Below, in pieces: positions 32,913-41,619 of a DNA stretch of 64,000 bases (within the stretch, counting starts at the first letter, position 1; each line of letters opens with the position of its first letter). Location: positions 57,460-121,459 of the forward strand of contig NZ_LLZN01000040.1 in assembly GCF_001509795.1 (NCBI RefSeq), given 5' to 3'. This stretch comes from Streptomyces sp. NRRL WC-3605 (lineage in GTDB: Bacteria > Actinomycetota > Actinomycetes > Streptomycetales > Streptomycetaceae). The translations under genes and the position numbers were made by a program. The notes under the pieces are model-generated. The model searched no databases. It was not told the origin of the DNA and saw only the letters and a program-made list of their open reading frames with translations.

Positions 32913-34514
32913 TCAGGCGCGCAGCCAGACCGCGGTGTCCTGGGGCAGCCGGCCGTCGGGGTCCAGCGGGCCGCTGCCGAGGAGGAGTTCGGAGTGCGCG
33001 GGCAGGTCGGCCGGGGTGTCCGACAGGTTGACCACGCAGAGGGTGCCGGGGGCCCGGGTGAAGGCGAGCACGCCGTCGGGCGCCGGGAGCCAGGCGAGCG
33101 GTCCGTCGCCGAACTCCGGGCGCAGGGCGATGGCCCGGCGGTACAGGGTGAGCATGGAGCCGGGGTCGGCGGCCTGCCGGTCGGCGGCGTACGCGGCCCA
33201 GCCCTCGGGCTGCGGCAGCCAGGGCTCCACCTGGGCGCCGAACCCGGCGTACGGCTCACCGGCCGCCCAGGGCAGCGGCACGCGGCAGCCGTCGCGGCCC
33301 GGGTCGGTGCCGCCGGAGCGGGCGTGCATCGGGTCCTCGATGCGGTCGAGCGGGATGTCCGCCTCGGGCAGGCCCAGTTCCTCGCCCTGGTAGAGGTAGA
33401 CGGAGCCGGGCAGCGCCAGGGACAGCAGCGCGGCGGCGCGGGCGCGGCGGGTGCCGAGGGCGAGGTCGGTGAGGGTGCCGAACGCCTTGGTGGCGAAGTC
33501 GAAGCCGGTGTCGGCGCGGCCGTACCGGGTGACCGTGCGGGTGACGTCGTGGTTGCACAGCACCCAGGTGGTGGGGGCGCCGACCGGGGCGTGCTCGGCG
33601 AGGGTGGTGTCGATCGACGTGCGCAGCCGCTCCGCGTCCCACGGGCAGGACAGGAAGGAGAAGTTGAAGGCGGTGTGCAGTTCGTCGGGGCGCAGATAGC
33701 GGGCGAACCGCTCGGGGTCGGGCAGCCAGACCTCGCCGACGAAGACGCCGTCGTACTCGTCGGCGACGGCCCGCCAGGAGCGGTAGACGTCGTGGAGTTC
33801 GTCCCGGTCGACGTAGGGGTGGGGGTCGGGGCGCGAGGCGAGGTCGGGCAGGGCCGGGTCCTTGGCGAGCAGGGCGGCGGAGTCGATGCGGACGCCGGCC
33901 ACGCCCCGCTCGAACCAGAAGCGCAGGATGTCCTCGTGTTCCTGGCGGACAGCCGGGTGGGCCCAGTTGAGGTCGGGCTGTTCCGGGGTGAACAGGTGCA
34001 GGTACCACTCGCCGTCGGGCAGCCTCGTCCAGACGGGGTCGGTCGAGCCGACGAACTCCGACGGCCAGTCGTTTGGCGGCAGGGAGCCGTCGGGGCCACG
34101 TCCGGGCCGGAAGTGGAACAGTTCGCGCTCGGGGCTGCCGGGTCCGGCCTCGCGGGCGGCGCGGAACCAGGGGTGCTGGTCGGAGACGTGGTTGGGCACG
34201 ATGTCGACGATCGTGCGGATGCCGAGCTCACCGGCCTCGGCGATCAGCTTCTCCGCCTCGGCGAGGGTGCCGAAGGCCGGGTCGATGGCCCGGTAGTCGG
34301 CGACGTCGTAGCCGCCGTCCTTCAGTGGGGAGACGTACCAGGGTGTGAACCACAGGGCGTCCACGCCGAGTTCGGCGAGGTAGGGCAGCCGGGCGCGGAC
34401 GCCCGCGAGGTCGCCGGTGCCGTCGCCGTCGCCGTCCGCGAAGCTGCGGACGTAGACCTGGTAGATGACGGCGGAGCGCCACCACGATGCGGCGGCAGGA
34501 CGGGACTGTGCCAC
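32913..34514 (-). CDS. GH13 alpha-glucosidase / oligo-1,6-glucosidase-type enzyme
   Basis: 533 aa intracellular GH13 enzyme. Conserved regions: VIYQVYVRSFADGDGDG, DIVPNHVSDQHPWF, nucleophile in GVRIDSAA, acid/base in VGEVWLP, and CNHDVTRT. No signal peptide. GTG 34514 gives a start at the usual position, about 15 residues before the first strand (WWRSAVIYQVYVRSF). Last gene of an operon encoding an alpha-glucoside-type importer, so it likely cleaves the imported malto- or isomalto-oligosaccharide to glucose. Confidence 0.91.
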   Translation of the reverse strand: MAQSRPAAASWWRSAVIYQVYVRSFADGDGDGTGDLAGVRARLPYLAELGVDALWFTPWYVSPLKDGGYDVADYRAIDPAFGTLAEAEKLIAEAGELGIRTIVDIVPNHVSDQHPWFRAAREAGPGSPERELFHFRPGRGPDGSLPPNDWPSEFVGSTDPVWTRLPDGEWYLHLFTPEQPDLNWAHPAVRQEHEDILRFWFERGVAGVRIDSAALLAKDPALPDLASRPDPHPYVDRDELHDVYRSWRAVADEYDGVFVGEVWLPDPERFARYLRPDELHTAFNFSFLSCPWDAERLRTSIDTTLAEHAPVGAPTTWVLCNHDVTRTVTRYGRADTGFDFATKAFGTLTDLALGTRRARAAALLSLALPGSVYLYQGEELGLPEADIPLDRIEDPMHARSGGTDPGRDGCRVPLPWAAGEPYAGFGAQVEPWLPQPEGWAAYAADRQAADPGSMLTLYRRAIALRPEFGDGPLAWLPAPDGVLAFTRAPGTLCVVNLSDTPADLPAHSELLLGSGPLDPDGRLPQDTAVWLRA

Positions 34515-34570
34515 GGTGTGGCCCTTTCTGTCGGGAGGGGGAGGGCGTCCGGGGGACGTCCGGAGGGACG

Positions 34571-35431
34571 TCAGCCCTTGGTGCTGCCCGCGCCGATCCC
34601 CGCGATGATGTGCCGCTGGAAGGCGAGGAACATCGCGACCATGGGGATGCTCGCGATGACCATCGCGGCGATGAGCACGGTCAGCGGGATGTTCTGCGAC
34701 AGCTGGACGAGCGCGACGCTGATGGGCTGCTTGCCGGTGTCGGAGAACACCATCAGCGGCCAGAGGAAGTCCTGCCAGACGGCGACCAGGGCGAAGATCG
34801 ACACCACGCCGAGGACCGGCCGGGACATCGGCAGCACGATCGACCACAGGGTGCGCAGCCGGCCTGCGCCGTCCATCTCGGCGGCCTCCAGCACATCGCG
34901 CGGCAGCTGGTCGAAGAACCGCTTGAGCAGGTAGAGGTTGAAGGCGTTGGCGACGGCCGGCAGCCAGATCGCCACGGGGTCGTTGAGCAGCCCGAGGTCG
35001 GCCACGGTCAGGTACTTCGGCACGACGAGCGCCTGGGCGGGGACCATGAGGGTGGCGAGGATGCCGCCGAGGACGACCTTGCCGAAGGCGGGCCGCAGCT
35101 TGGACAGCGCGTAGGCGGCGGCCGTGCAGAACACCAGCTGGCACAGCCAGGCGCCGGCGGCCTGGACGACGGTGTTCCACAGATGGGTGGGCAGCTGCAT
35201 CAGGTCCCAGGCGTCGGTGTAGCCGCTGACGTGCCAGCGTTCGGGTACCAGGGTGGGCGGGGTCCTGGCGACCTCGTCCGCCGACTTCATGGCGCCCGTG
35301 ACCATCCAGTACACGGGGAAGAGGAACGCGATCACGAACAGCAGGACGGTGCCGGTGAACACGGTCCAGTAGGCGGCCTTGCCGCGCGGCCGGGCCAGGG
35401 CGGCCGGCGAGAGGAGGGTCCGGGTGCTCAT
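34571..35431 (-). CDS. Sugar ABC permease, MalG type
   Basis: 286 aa carbohydrate permease of the CUT1 class: six helices, VFTGTVLLFVIAFLFPVYWM at the start and EAA loop VLEAAEMDGAGRLRTLWSIVLP. Overlaps the upstream MalF-type gene by 4 bp. The cluster has no ATPase gene; CUT1 systems in Streptomyces usually share MsiK. Confidence 0.91.
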   Translation of the reverse strand: MSTRTLLSPAALARPRGKAAYWTVFTGTVLLFVIAFLFPVYWMVTGAMKSADEVARTPPTLVPERWHVSGYTDAWDLMQLPTHLWNTVVQAAGAWLCQLVFCTAAAYALSKLRPAFGKVVLGGILATLMVPAQALVVPKYLTVADLGLLNDPVAIWLPAVANAFNLYLLKRFFDQLPRDVLEAAEMDGAGRLRTLWSIVLPMSRPVLGVVSIFALVAVWQDFLWPLMVFSDTGKQPISVALVQLSQNIPLTVLIAAMVIASIPMVAMFLAFQRHIIAGIGAGSTKG

Positions 35432-36384
35432 GCGCTCTCCCCTTCGCCGCGGGTCAGTCTCAGGTACACGGCGGAGAAGGCGCCGAGGAGCACGAGGAGC
35501 ATCACGCTCAGGGCGCAGGCTCCGCCGAAGTCGTTGTAGAGGAAGGCGTACTTGTAGATCAGGTAGAGGACGGTGACCGTGGCGTTCTCCGGGCCGCCGC
35601 CGGTGATCACGAAGGGTTCGGTGAACACCTGCATGGTGGCGATGATCTGAAGGAGCATCAGCATCAGGATGACGAACCGGGTCTGCGGGATCGTGACGTG
35701 CCGGACGCGTTGCAGGAGGTTCGCGCCGTCGAGTTCGGCCGCCTCGTACAGCTCTCCTGGGATGGACTGGAGCGCCGCGAGGTAGATCAGCACGGTCCCG
35801 CCCATGTTGGCCCAGGTGGCGACGATGACGAGGGAGACCAGCGCGGTGTCGGCGCCGTTGGACCAGTTCGAGGTCGGCAGGTGCAGGAAGCGCAGCGCCT
35901 CGTTGGCGAGCCCGGTGCCCGGGTCGTAGAACCACTTCCACAGCAGGGCGCTGACCACCGGCGGGATCATCACCGGCAGGTACACCACGACCCGGAAGAA
36001 CGCCTTGGCGTGCCGGAGTTCGTTGAGGACCAGGGCGAGCACGAAGGGGATCGCGAAGCCGATCAGCAGGGCGAGCAGGGTGAAGGTGAGCGTGTTGCGC
36101 CAGGCCGCCGTGAACTCCGGGTCGGCGAACACACGGGTGAAGTTGGCGGTGCCGACCCACTCGGGCTCGCCTCCCGGCGTGTACTTCTGGAAGGCGATCA
36201 CGACCGCGCGGATCGCCGGGTACCAGGAGAACAGGGCGAAGCAGACGAGGCCGCCGACGAGGAAGCCGTAGGCGCGGGCCTGGTCGGCGAGGCGGCGCCG
36301 CCTCCGGTCCCCTGCCGGGGGCGGCGCCTGCACGGGGTGTACCGCGACCTTCGCGACGGTCCGTCGCCGAGCCGTGTCGGTCAT
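35428..36384 (-). CDS. Sugar ABC permease, MalF type
   Basis: 318 aa CUT1 permease; N-terminal basic cytoplasmic segment, six helices, EAA loop LYEAAELDGANLLQRVRHVTIP. Starts 6 bp after the binding-protein gene stop and overlaps the MalG-type gene. Confidence 0.91.
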   Translation of the reverse strand: MTDTARRRTVAKVAVHPVQAPPPAGDRRRRRLADQARAYGFLVGGLVCFALFSWYPAIRAVVIAFQKYTPGGEPEWVGTANFTRVFADPEFTAAWRNTLTFTLLALLIGFAIPFVLALVLNELRHAKAFFRVVVYLPVMIPPVVSALLWKWFYDPGTGLANEALRFLHLPTSNWSNGADTALVSLVIVATWANMGGTVLIYLAALQSIPGELYEAAELDGANLLQRVRHVTIPQTRFVILMLMLLQIIATMQVFTEPFVITGGGPENATVTVLYLIYKYAFLYNDFGGACALSVMLLVLLGAFSAVYLRLTRGEGESA

Positions 36385-36390
36385 GGTGGG

Positions 36391-37740
36391 TCAGCCCCGG
36401 TCCAGGATTCCGTCGATCTTGCCGGACGCGTCCTTCAGGAGCTGGTCGATGTCGGCGTCCTCCTTGGTGAGGACGGCGGAGACGACGCCGTCGAGGACGG
36501 AGTAGATCTGCTGGGCGCTCGGCGGCTCGATCTTCATGTCCAGGTTCTGGTTGCCGTCGAGGAACGGCTGGTAGTTCTCCACCGGGACGTTGGCGTTGGC
36601 CTTCTTCACCTCCTGGTCCTTGGCGTCGGCGGCGCCGGTGAACAGGCGGGGTTCGGGCAGGCCCACGGGGGCGTCGTTCTTCTTGGCGCGGGCGTAGTCG
36701 CCGAGGAAGCCGTCCCCGGGGGTGAGGAACATGTGGTCGAGCCACTTGAGGCCGGCGCGGATCTGCTCGGGGCTCGCCTTCTTGTTGAACATGTAGCCGT
36801 CGCCGCCGATCAGGGTGCCCTTGCCGCCGGGCATGGGGGCGAGGGCGAGGTCCTTGTAGTTCCCGCCCTTCTCCTTGACGAGGATCGGGATGTTGTCGGG
36901 GGCGGCCAGGTACATGCCGAGCTTGCCGGCGCCCATCATCTGCTGGACGTCGTTGATGACGAGCAGCTGCTTGCTGCCCATCGACTCGTCCTTCCACCGC
37001 ATGTCGTGGAGGGTCTGAAGGACGGCCCGGCCTTCGGCGGAGTCGACGGTGGCCTTCTCGCCGTCGGGGCTGACGACGTCGCCGCCCTGGGAGTACAGCT
37101 CGGCGGTGAAGTGCCAGCCGCCCTGGTTCTGGGCGCTGTAGTCGGCGTAGCCGACGGTGCCGCCGCCGAGACCGGCGATCTTCTCGGCCGCGGTGCGGAC
37201 CTCGTCCCAGGTGGCCGGGGGCTTGTCGGGGTCGAGGCCGGCCTTGGTGAAGAGCGCCTTGTTGTAGATGAGGCCCATCGAGTAGCCGGTGCGCGGGACG
37301 CCGTAGACCTTGCCGTCGACGGTGTAGATGTCGCGCAGCTGCTGCTGGATGGTGTCGTAGCTCTTCAGTTCCTTGACGTACGGCGTGATGTCGGCCGCCT
37401 GATCGATGTCGACGACGTGCCGGGCGTCGGTGAAGTACGTGTAGAAGACGTCCTCCATCTGCCCGCCGGCGAGCTTGGCGTCGAACGTCTTCGGGTCCTG
37501 GCAGGGGAACGCGTCGTGAGGCACGACGTCGATGTCCGGGTTCTGCCGCTCGAAGTCGGCGACGTCCTGCTCGAAGAACTGGCGGTCGACCTTGGCGCTC
37601 TTGGGCGGCATGCAGTTGACCGTGATGCGGGTCTTGCCGCTCGCCGAGTCGTCGTCGCCCGAACCGCAGGCGGACGCGGCGAGGGCGAGCGAACAGACGC
37701 TCAGCGCGGCAAAGGTACGGCGGAACCCGGTGCTTCTCAT
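36391..37740 (-). CDS. Sugar ABC substrate-binding lipoprotein
   Basis: 449 aa. Lipobox LAASAC near residue 25. CUT1-type solute-binding protein (DFERQNPDIDVVP, KVYGVPRTGYSMGLIYNKALFTKAGL, PPATWDEVRTAAEKI, GDGYMFNKKASPEQI). First gene of the importer/GH13 operon and the direct target of a candidate LacI-type operator upstream. The ligand is probably an alpha-glucoside, given the GH13 enzyme. Confidence 0.92.
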   Translation of the reverse strand: MRSTGFRRTFAALSVCSLALAASACGSGDDDSASGKTRITVNCMPPKSAKVDRQFFEQDVADFERQNPDIDVVPHDAFPCQDPKTFDAKLAGGQMEDVFYTYFTDARHVVDIDQAADITPYVKELKSYDTIQQQLRDIYTVDGKVYGVPRTGYSMGLIYNKALFTKAGLDPDKPPATWDEVRTAAEKIAGLGGGTVGYADYSAQNQGGWHFTAELYSQGGDVVSPDGEKATVDSAEGRAVLQTLHDMRWKDESMGSKQLLVINDVQQMMGAGKLGMYLAAPDNIPILVKEKGGNYKDLALAPMPGGKGTLIGGDGYMFNKKASPEQIRAGLKWLDHMFLTPGDGFLGDYARAKKNDAPVGLPEPRLFTGAADAKDQEVKKANANVPVENYQPFLDGNQNLDMKIEPPSAQQIYSVLDGVVSAVLTKEDADIDQLLKDASGKIDGILDRG

Positions 37741-37801
37741 CGGTGGACCCCTCTGGGCATGGAGCGGTGGGCGCCGCACACTCAAGCACCGACGACATCC
37801 G

Positions 37802-37831
37802 AGCGCAAGATGTCGCGCGAGATTTGCAATT
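37802..37831 (-). promoter_or_regulatory. Candidate LacI-type operator before binding-protein gene
   Basis: Contains AGCGCAAGA (37802-37810) and TTTGCAA (37824-37830) in an AT-rich patch. The 9-mer AGCGCAAGA is shared exactly with the region at the lacI start (38895-38903), suggesting one regulator acts at both. Confidence 0.5.
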
Positions 37832-37883
37832 TTTGGACAGCAGATCGGTTGCGGGTGACGACCCTTTCGCGAGGGGTCGGAGG

Positions 37884-38882
37884 TCAGCTGCGGGGCGCCT
37901 GCGCCGTGGAGCCGCGCACCACCAGCTCGGGCTCGAAGAGCAGCTCCTCCGCGGGGACGGGAGTGCCCGCGATCTGGGCGTTCAGCAGCTCGACGGCCGC
38001 CCGGCCCATGGCCTCGATCGGCTGGCGGACGGTGGTGAGCGGGGGCTCGGTGCAGTTCATGAACGCCGAGTCGTCGTAGCCGACGACGGAGATCTGCGAC
38101 GGGACGTCGAGTCCCTTGCGCCGCGCGGCCCGTACGGCGCCGAGGGCCAGCGGGTCGCTCGCGCAGATGATGCCGGTGACGCCGCGGTCGATCAGCCGGG
38201 AGGCGGCCGCGTGCCCGCCCTCGATCGAGAAGATCGCCCGCGCCACGTGCTCGTCGGGCAGCTCGGCGGCGATCTCCCGGGCGGCCGCCAGCTTGCGCGC
38301 CGACGGCACGTGGTCGCCCGGGCCCAGCACCAGACCGATGCGCTCGTGGCCCAGCGAGGCCAGGTGCCGCCACGCCTGCTCCACCGCCACGGCGTCGTCG
38401 CAGGAGACGGCCGGGAAGCCCAGGTGCTCGATGGCCGCGTTGACCAGCACCACCGGGATGTTGCGGTCGGCGAGCTGCCGGTAGTGGTCGTGCGGCGCGT
38501 CCGCCTGCGCGTACAGGCCGCCGGCGAAGACCACCCCGGAGACCTGCTGCTGGAGCAGCAGCGTGACGTAGTCGGCCTCGGAGACCCCGCCCTTGGTCTG
38601 CGTGCACAGCACGGGGGTCAGCCCCAGCTGGGCCAGCGCCCCGCCGATCACCTCGGCGAACGCCGGGAAGATCGGGTTCTGAAGCTCGGGCAGCACCAGT
38701 CCGACCAGACGCGCGCGTTCGCCGCGCAGCTGGGTGGGACGCTCGTAGCCGAGCACGTCCAGGGCGGAGAGCACCGCCTGCCGGGTGGCCTCGGAGACAC
38801 CCGGCTTGTCGTTGAGCACCCGGCTGACCGTGGCCTCGCTGACCCCGACCTTCTTCGCCACTTCAGCAAGTCGTCGCGTCAT
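37884..38882 (-). CDS. LacI-family transcriptional regulator
   Basis: 332 aa. N-terminal LacI HTH and hinge: RRLAEVAKKVGVSEATVSRVLNDKPGVSEATRQAVLSAL. A periplasmic-binding-like sugar-sensing core follows (LVGLVLPELQNPIFPAF, GVVFAGGLY, GIICASDPLALGAVRAA, ISVVGYDDSAFM). ATG 38882 is the only start next to the HTH. It lies 143 bp upstream of the importer operon on the same strand; the importer and its own gene share an operator-like 9-mer, so it likely represses both until sugar is present. Confidence 0.91.
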   Translation of the reverse strand: MTRRLAEVAKKVGVSEATVSRVLNDKPGVSEATRQAVLSALDVLGYERPTQLRGERARLVGLVLPELQNPIFPAFAEVIGGALAQLGLTPVLCTQTKGGVSEADYVTLLLQQQVSGVVFAGGLYAQADAPHDHYRQLADRNIPVVLVNAAIEHLGFPAVSCDDAVAVEQAWRHLASLGHERIGLVLGPGDHVPSARKLAAAREIAAELPDEHVARAIFSIEGGHAAASRLIDRGVTGIICASDPLALGAVRAARRKGLDVPSQISVVGYDDSAFMNCTEPPLTTVRQPIEAMGRAAVELLNAQIAGTPVPAEELLFEPELVVRGSTAQAPRS

Positions 38883-38885
38883 GCA

Positions 38886-38920
38886 CGCAAGAATAGCGCA
38901 AGAAATGCAAACTGCTTGCG
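38886..38920 (-). promoter_or_regulatory. Candidate autoregulatory operator of lacI gene
   Basis: CGCAAG at 38886-38891 and 38897-38902, and its complement CTTGCG at 38915-38920, with GCAA/TTGC also paired at 38907-38910 and 38916-38919. It begins 4 bp upstream of the start codon in an AT-rich stretch and overlaps where the promoter or leader must be. Confidence 0.5.
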
Positions 38921-38926
38921 TAGAGG

Positions 38927-39631
38927 TCAGTCCTCGTCGCGAGCCGCCCACAGACCGCGGACATGGCCCAGGTGCCGGGTCATGACCTCCCGCACCGCGC
39001 GCTCGTCCCGGGCGAGCAGCGCGTCGAGGAGTTCCAGGTGCTCCTCGGCGGAGGCCAGCAGCCGCCCCGCCTCGACCAGCGCGGTCAGCCCGTACAGCCG
39101 GGAGCGCTTGCGCAGGTCCCGGACGACCTCGACGAGGTGGGCGTTCCCGGCGAGGGCGAGCAGTCCGAGGTGGAAGCGCGTGTCGGCCTCCACGTACGCG
39201 ATGAGGTCGCCGGCGACCGCCGCCTGGACGATCTCCCGGGCGGCGGGCCGCAGCGCCTCCAGGGACACCGCGTCGGCGGTGGCGGCCAGTTCGACGACCG
39301 TCGGGATCTCGACGAGCGCGCGGATGTGCGTGTACTCGTCCAGCTGCCTCTCGGACACCGCGGTGACCCGGAACCCCTTGTTGGGCACCGTGTCGACCAG
39401 GCCCTCCTTCGCCAGGTCGAGCATGGCCTCGCGCACCGGGGTCGCCGACACGCCGAAGCGGGCGGCGAGCCCGGGCGCCGAGTACACCTCGCCGGGCCGC
39501 AGCTCCCCGGCGATCAGCGCGGCCCGCAGGGCGTCCGCGACGCGCTCCCGGTAGCTGCTCCTGCGCCCGCCCAGGGAGGGCAGCGCCGGGGCGGCGGCGG
39601 TGGACGGGGCGCCGGTGCGCTGGGCGGCCAT
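38927..39631 (-). CDS. GntR-family regulator (FCD subfamily)
   Basis: 234 aa. GntR winged helix (RERVADALRAALIAGELRPGEVYS, ARFGVSATPVREAMLDLAKEGLV) and an all-helical FCD ligand domain with metal-type His/Asp positions (ADTRFHLGLLALAGNAHLVE, EEHLELLDAL). It is the last gene of the hydroxyproline operon on the same strand, preceded by GAGGAG. Likely responds to hydroxyproline or an intermediate and controls the operon. Confidence 0.89.
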   Translation of the reverse strand: MAAQRTGAPSTAAAPALPSLGGRRSSYRERVADALRAALIAGELRPGEVYSAPGLAARFGVSATPVREAMLDLAKEGLVDTVPNKGFRVTAVSERQLDEYTHIRALVEIPTVVELAATADAVSLEALRPAAREIVQAAVAGDLIAYVEADTRFHLGLLALAGNAHLVEVVRDLRKRSRLYGLTALVEAGRLLASAEEHLELLDALLARDERAVREVMTRHLGHVRGLWAARDED

Positions 39632-39715
39632 GCGGTGTCTCCTCGGGTCGTGCCGCTGTGCCATGTCACGCGGTACCCGGCATTATCCTCGCCCCTCGGT
39701 CCGTTCCGCCCGGGG

Positions 39716-40717
39716 CTACAGCACGAACCCCTCCGGGAACGGGTCGGTGGGGTCGAGCAGGTACTGCGCGGTTCCGGTGATCCACGCGCGGCCCGTGAAG
39801 CTGGGCAGCACGGCAGTGTGTCCGCCGACCCGCGTGGTGCCGAGGAGCCGGCCGGTGAAGCGGGTGCCGATGAACGACTCGTTCACGAACTCGGTGTGCA
39901 GCGGCAGTTCGCCGCGCGCGTGCAGCTGCGCCATGCGCGCGCTGGTGCCCGTCCCGCACGGCGAGCGGTCGAACCAGCCCGGGTGGATGGCCATCGCGTG
40001 CCGGGAGTGCCGGGCGGTGGAGCCGGGGGCGATCAGATGGACGTGGTGGCAGCCGCGGATGGACGGGTCCTCGGGGTGGACGGGCTCGTCCGCCGCGTTG
40101 ACCGCCTCCATCAGGGACAGCCCGGCGGCGAGGATGTCGTCCTTGCGGGACCGGTCGAAGGGCAGCCCGAACCGCTCCAGCGGGAGGATCGCGTAGAAGT
40201 TGCCGCCGTACGCCAGGTCGTAGGTCACCGTGCGGCCGTCGGCCAGGGTGACCTCCCGGTCGAGGGCGACCGCGAAGGACGGCACGTTGTGCAGGGTGAC
40301 CTCCTTCGCGGCGCCGTCCTCGACCGCCACCTCGGCGACCACGACACCGGCGGGGGTGTCGAGCCGGATCGTGGTGACCGGCTCGACGACCTCGACCATG
40401 CCGGTCTCCACCAGCACGGTCGCCACGCCGATGGTGCCGTGCCCGCACATCGGCAGATAGCCGGACACCTCGATGTAGATGACGCCCCAGTCGCAGTCGG
40501 GGCGGGTGGGCGGCTGGAGGATGGCCCCGCTCATGGCGGCGTGCCCGCGCGGCTCGTTCATCAGCAGCCGCTTGACGTGGTCGCGGTGCTCGCGGAAGTA
40601 GAGGCGCCGCTCGTTCATGGTGGCGCCTGGCACGGGGCCGACGCCTCCTGTGACGACCCGGGTGGGCATGCCCTCGGTGTGCGAGTCGACGGCGTGCAGG
40701 ACGAGCTTGCTGCGCAT
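39716..40717 (-). CDS. 4-hydroxyproline 2-epimerase (proline-racemase family)
   Basis: 333 aa proline racemase fold with both catalytic cysteines: C91 in PMCGHGTIG and C254 in SPCGTGTSARMA. Two active Cys (not Cys/Thr) and the CGHGTIG form indicate racemase/epimerase rather than dehydratase. Converts trans-4-hydroxy-L-proline to cis-4-hydroxy-D-proline, the substrate of the dehydrogenase encoded at the head of the same operon. Proline racemase is the main alternative, disfavoured by context. Confidence 0.9.
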   Translation of the reverse strand: MRSKLVLHAVDSHTEGMPTRVVTGGVGPVPGATMNERRLYFREHRDHVKRLLMNEPRGHAAMSGAILQPPTRPDCDWGVIYIEVSGYLPMCGHGTIGVATVLVETGMVEVVEPVTTIRLDTPAGVVVAEVAVEDGAAKEVTLHNVPSFAVALDREVTLADGRTVTYDLAYGGNFYAILPLERFGLPFDRSRKDDILAAGLSLMEAVNAADEPVHPEDPSIRGCHHVHLIAPGSTARHSRHAMAIHPGWFDRSPCGTGTSARMAQLHARGELPLHTEFVNESFIGTRFTGRLLGTTRVGGHTAVLPSFTGRAWITGTAQYLLDPTDPFPEGFVL

Positions 40718-40722
40718 GGGCC

Positions 40723-41619
40723 CTATGCCGATCCGGCCGCGACGGCCTTCTCCGTGGCCGCCCGTACGGCGGCCTCCTGTCCGGGCAGCAGCGGGACGCG
40801 CGGCGGGCGCACGGGTCCGCCGTGGCGGCCCACGACGTCCATGGACAGCTTGATGGCCTGGACGAACTCCACCTGCGAGTCCCAGCGCAGCAGCGGGTGC
40901 AGCCGGCCGTACAGCCCGCGGGCGGTGGTGATGTCACCGCCGGTGGCGGCCCGGTACAGCTCGACGCAGGCACGCGGCAGCGCGTTCGGGTACCCGGCGA
41001 CCCAGCCCTTGGCGCCGGCCAGGGCCAGTTCCAGCAGGACGTCGTCCGCGCCGATCAGCAGGTCGAGGTCCGGGGCGAGCTCGGCGATGCGGTAGGCGCG
41101 GCGGACGTCGCCGGAGAACTCCTTGACCGCCTGGACGTACCCCTCGCCGTGCAGCCGCGCCAGCAGTTCGGGCACCAGGTCGACCTTGGTGTCGATGGGG
41201 TTGTTGTACGCCACGACGGGGACGCCCGCCTTCGCGACCTCGGCGTAGTGCGCGAGCACCGAACGCTCGTCGGCGCGGTACGCGTTGGGCGGCAGCAGCA
41301 TCACCGACGCACAGCCCGCGTCCCTGGCCTGCTCGGCCCAGCGCCGGGCCTCGGCCGAGCCGTACGCGGCGACGCCGGGCATCACGCGTGCCCCGCCGAC
41401 GGCCTTGACCGCCGTCTCGACGACCTTCGCGCGTTCCTCGGGGGTGAGCACCTGGTACTCCCCCAGCGAGCCGTTGGGGACGACACCGTCGCAGCCGTTC
41501 TCGACGAGCCAGGCGCAGTGCTCGGCGTAGCGGCCGTGGTCGACGCGCAGGTCGTCGTCGAGCGGCAGCGCGGTGGCGACGAGGACGCCGTGCCAGGGGC
41601 GGTGCTCGGTGGCGGTCAT
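40723..41619 (-). CDS. DapA-family lyase, likely pyrroline-4-hydroxy-2-carboxylate deaminase
   Basis: 298 aa DHDPS/NAL-family TIM barrel: Schiff-base Lys in YVQAVKEFSGD (about residue 165), Tyr in PVVAYNNP (about 137), NGSLGEYQVLT near 50. In hydroxyproline degradation this family turns 1-pyrroline-4-hydroxy-2-carboxylate into 2-oxoglutarate semialdehyde. Overlaps the preceding dehydrogenase gene by 4 bp and is followed by the epimerase 5 bp later. Confidence 0.87.
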   Translation of the reverse strand: MTATEHRPWHGVLVATALPLDDDLRVDHGRYAEHCAWLVENGCDGVVPNGSLGEYQVLTPEERAKVVETAVKAVGGARVMPGVAAYGSAEARRWAEQARDAGCASVMLLPPNAYRADERSVLAHYAEVAKAGVPVVAYNNPIDTKVDLVPELLARLHGEGYVQAVKEFSGDVRRAYRIAELAPDLDLLIGADDVLLELALAGAKGWVAGYPNALPRACVELYRAATGGDITTARGLYGRLHPLLRWDSQVEFVQAIKLSMDVVGRHGGPVRPPRVPLLPGQEAAVRAATEKAVAAGSA

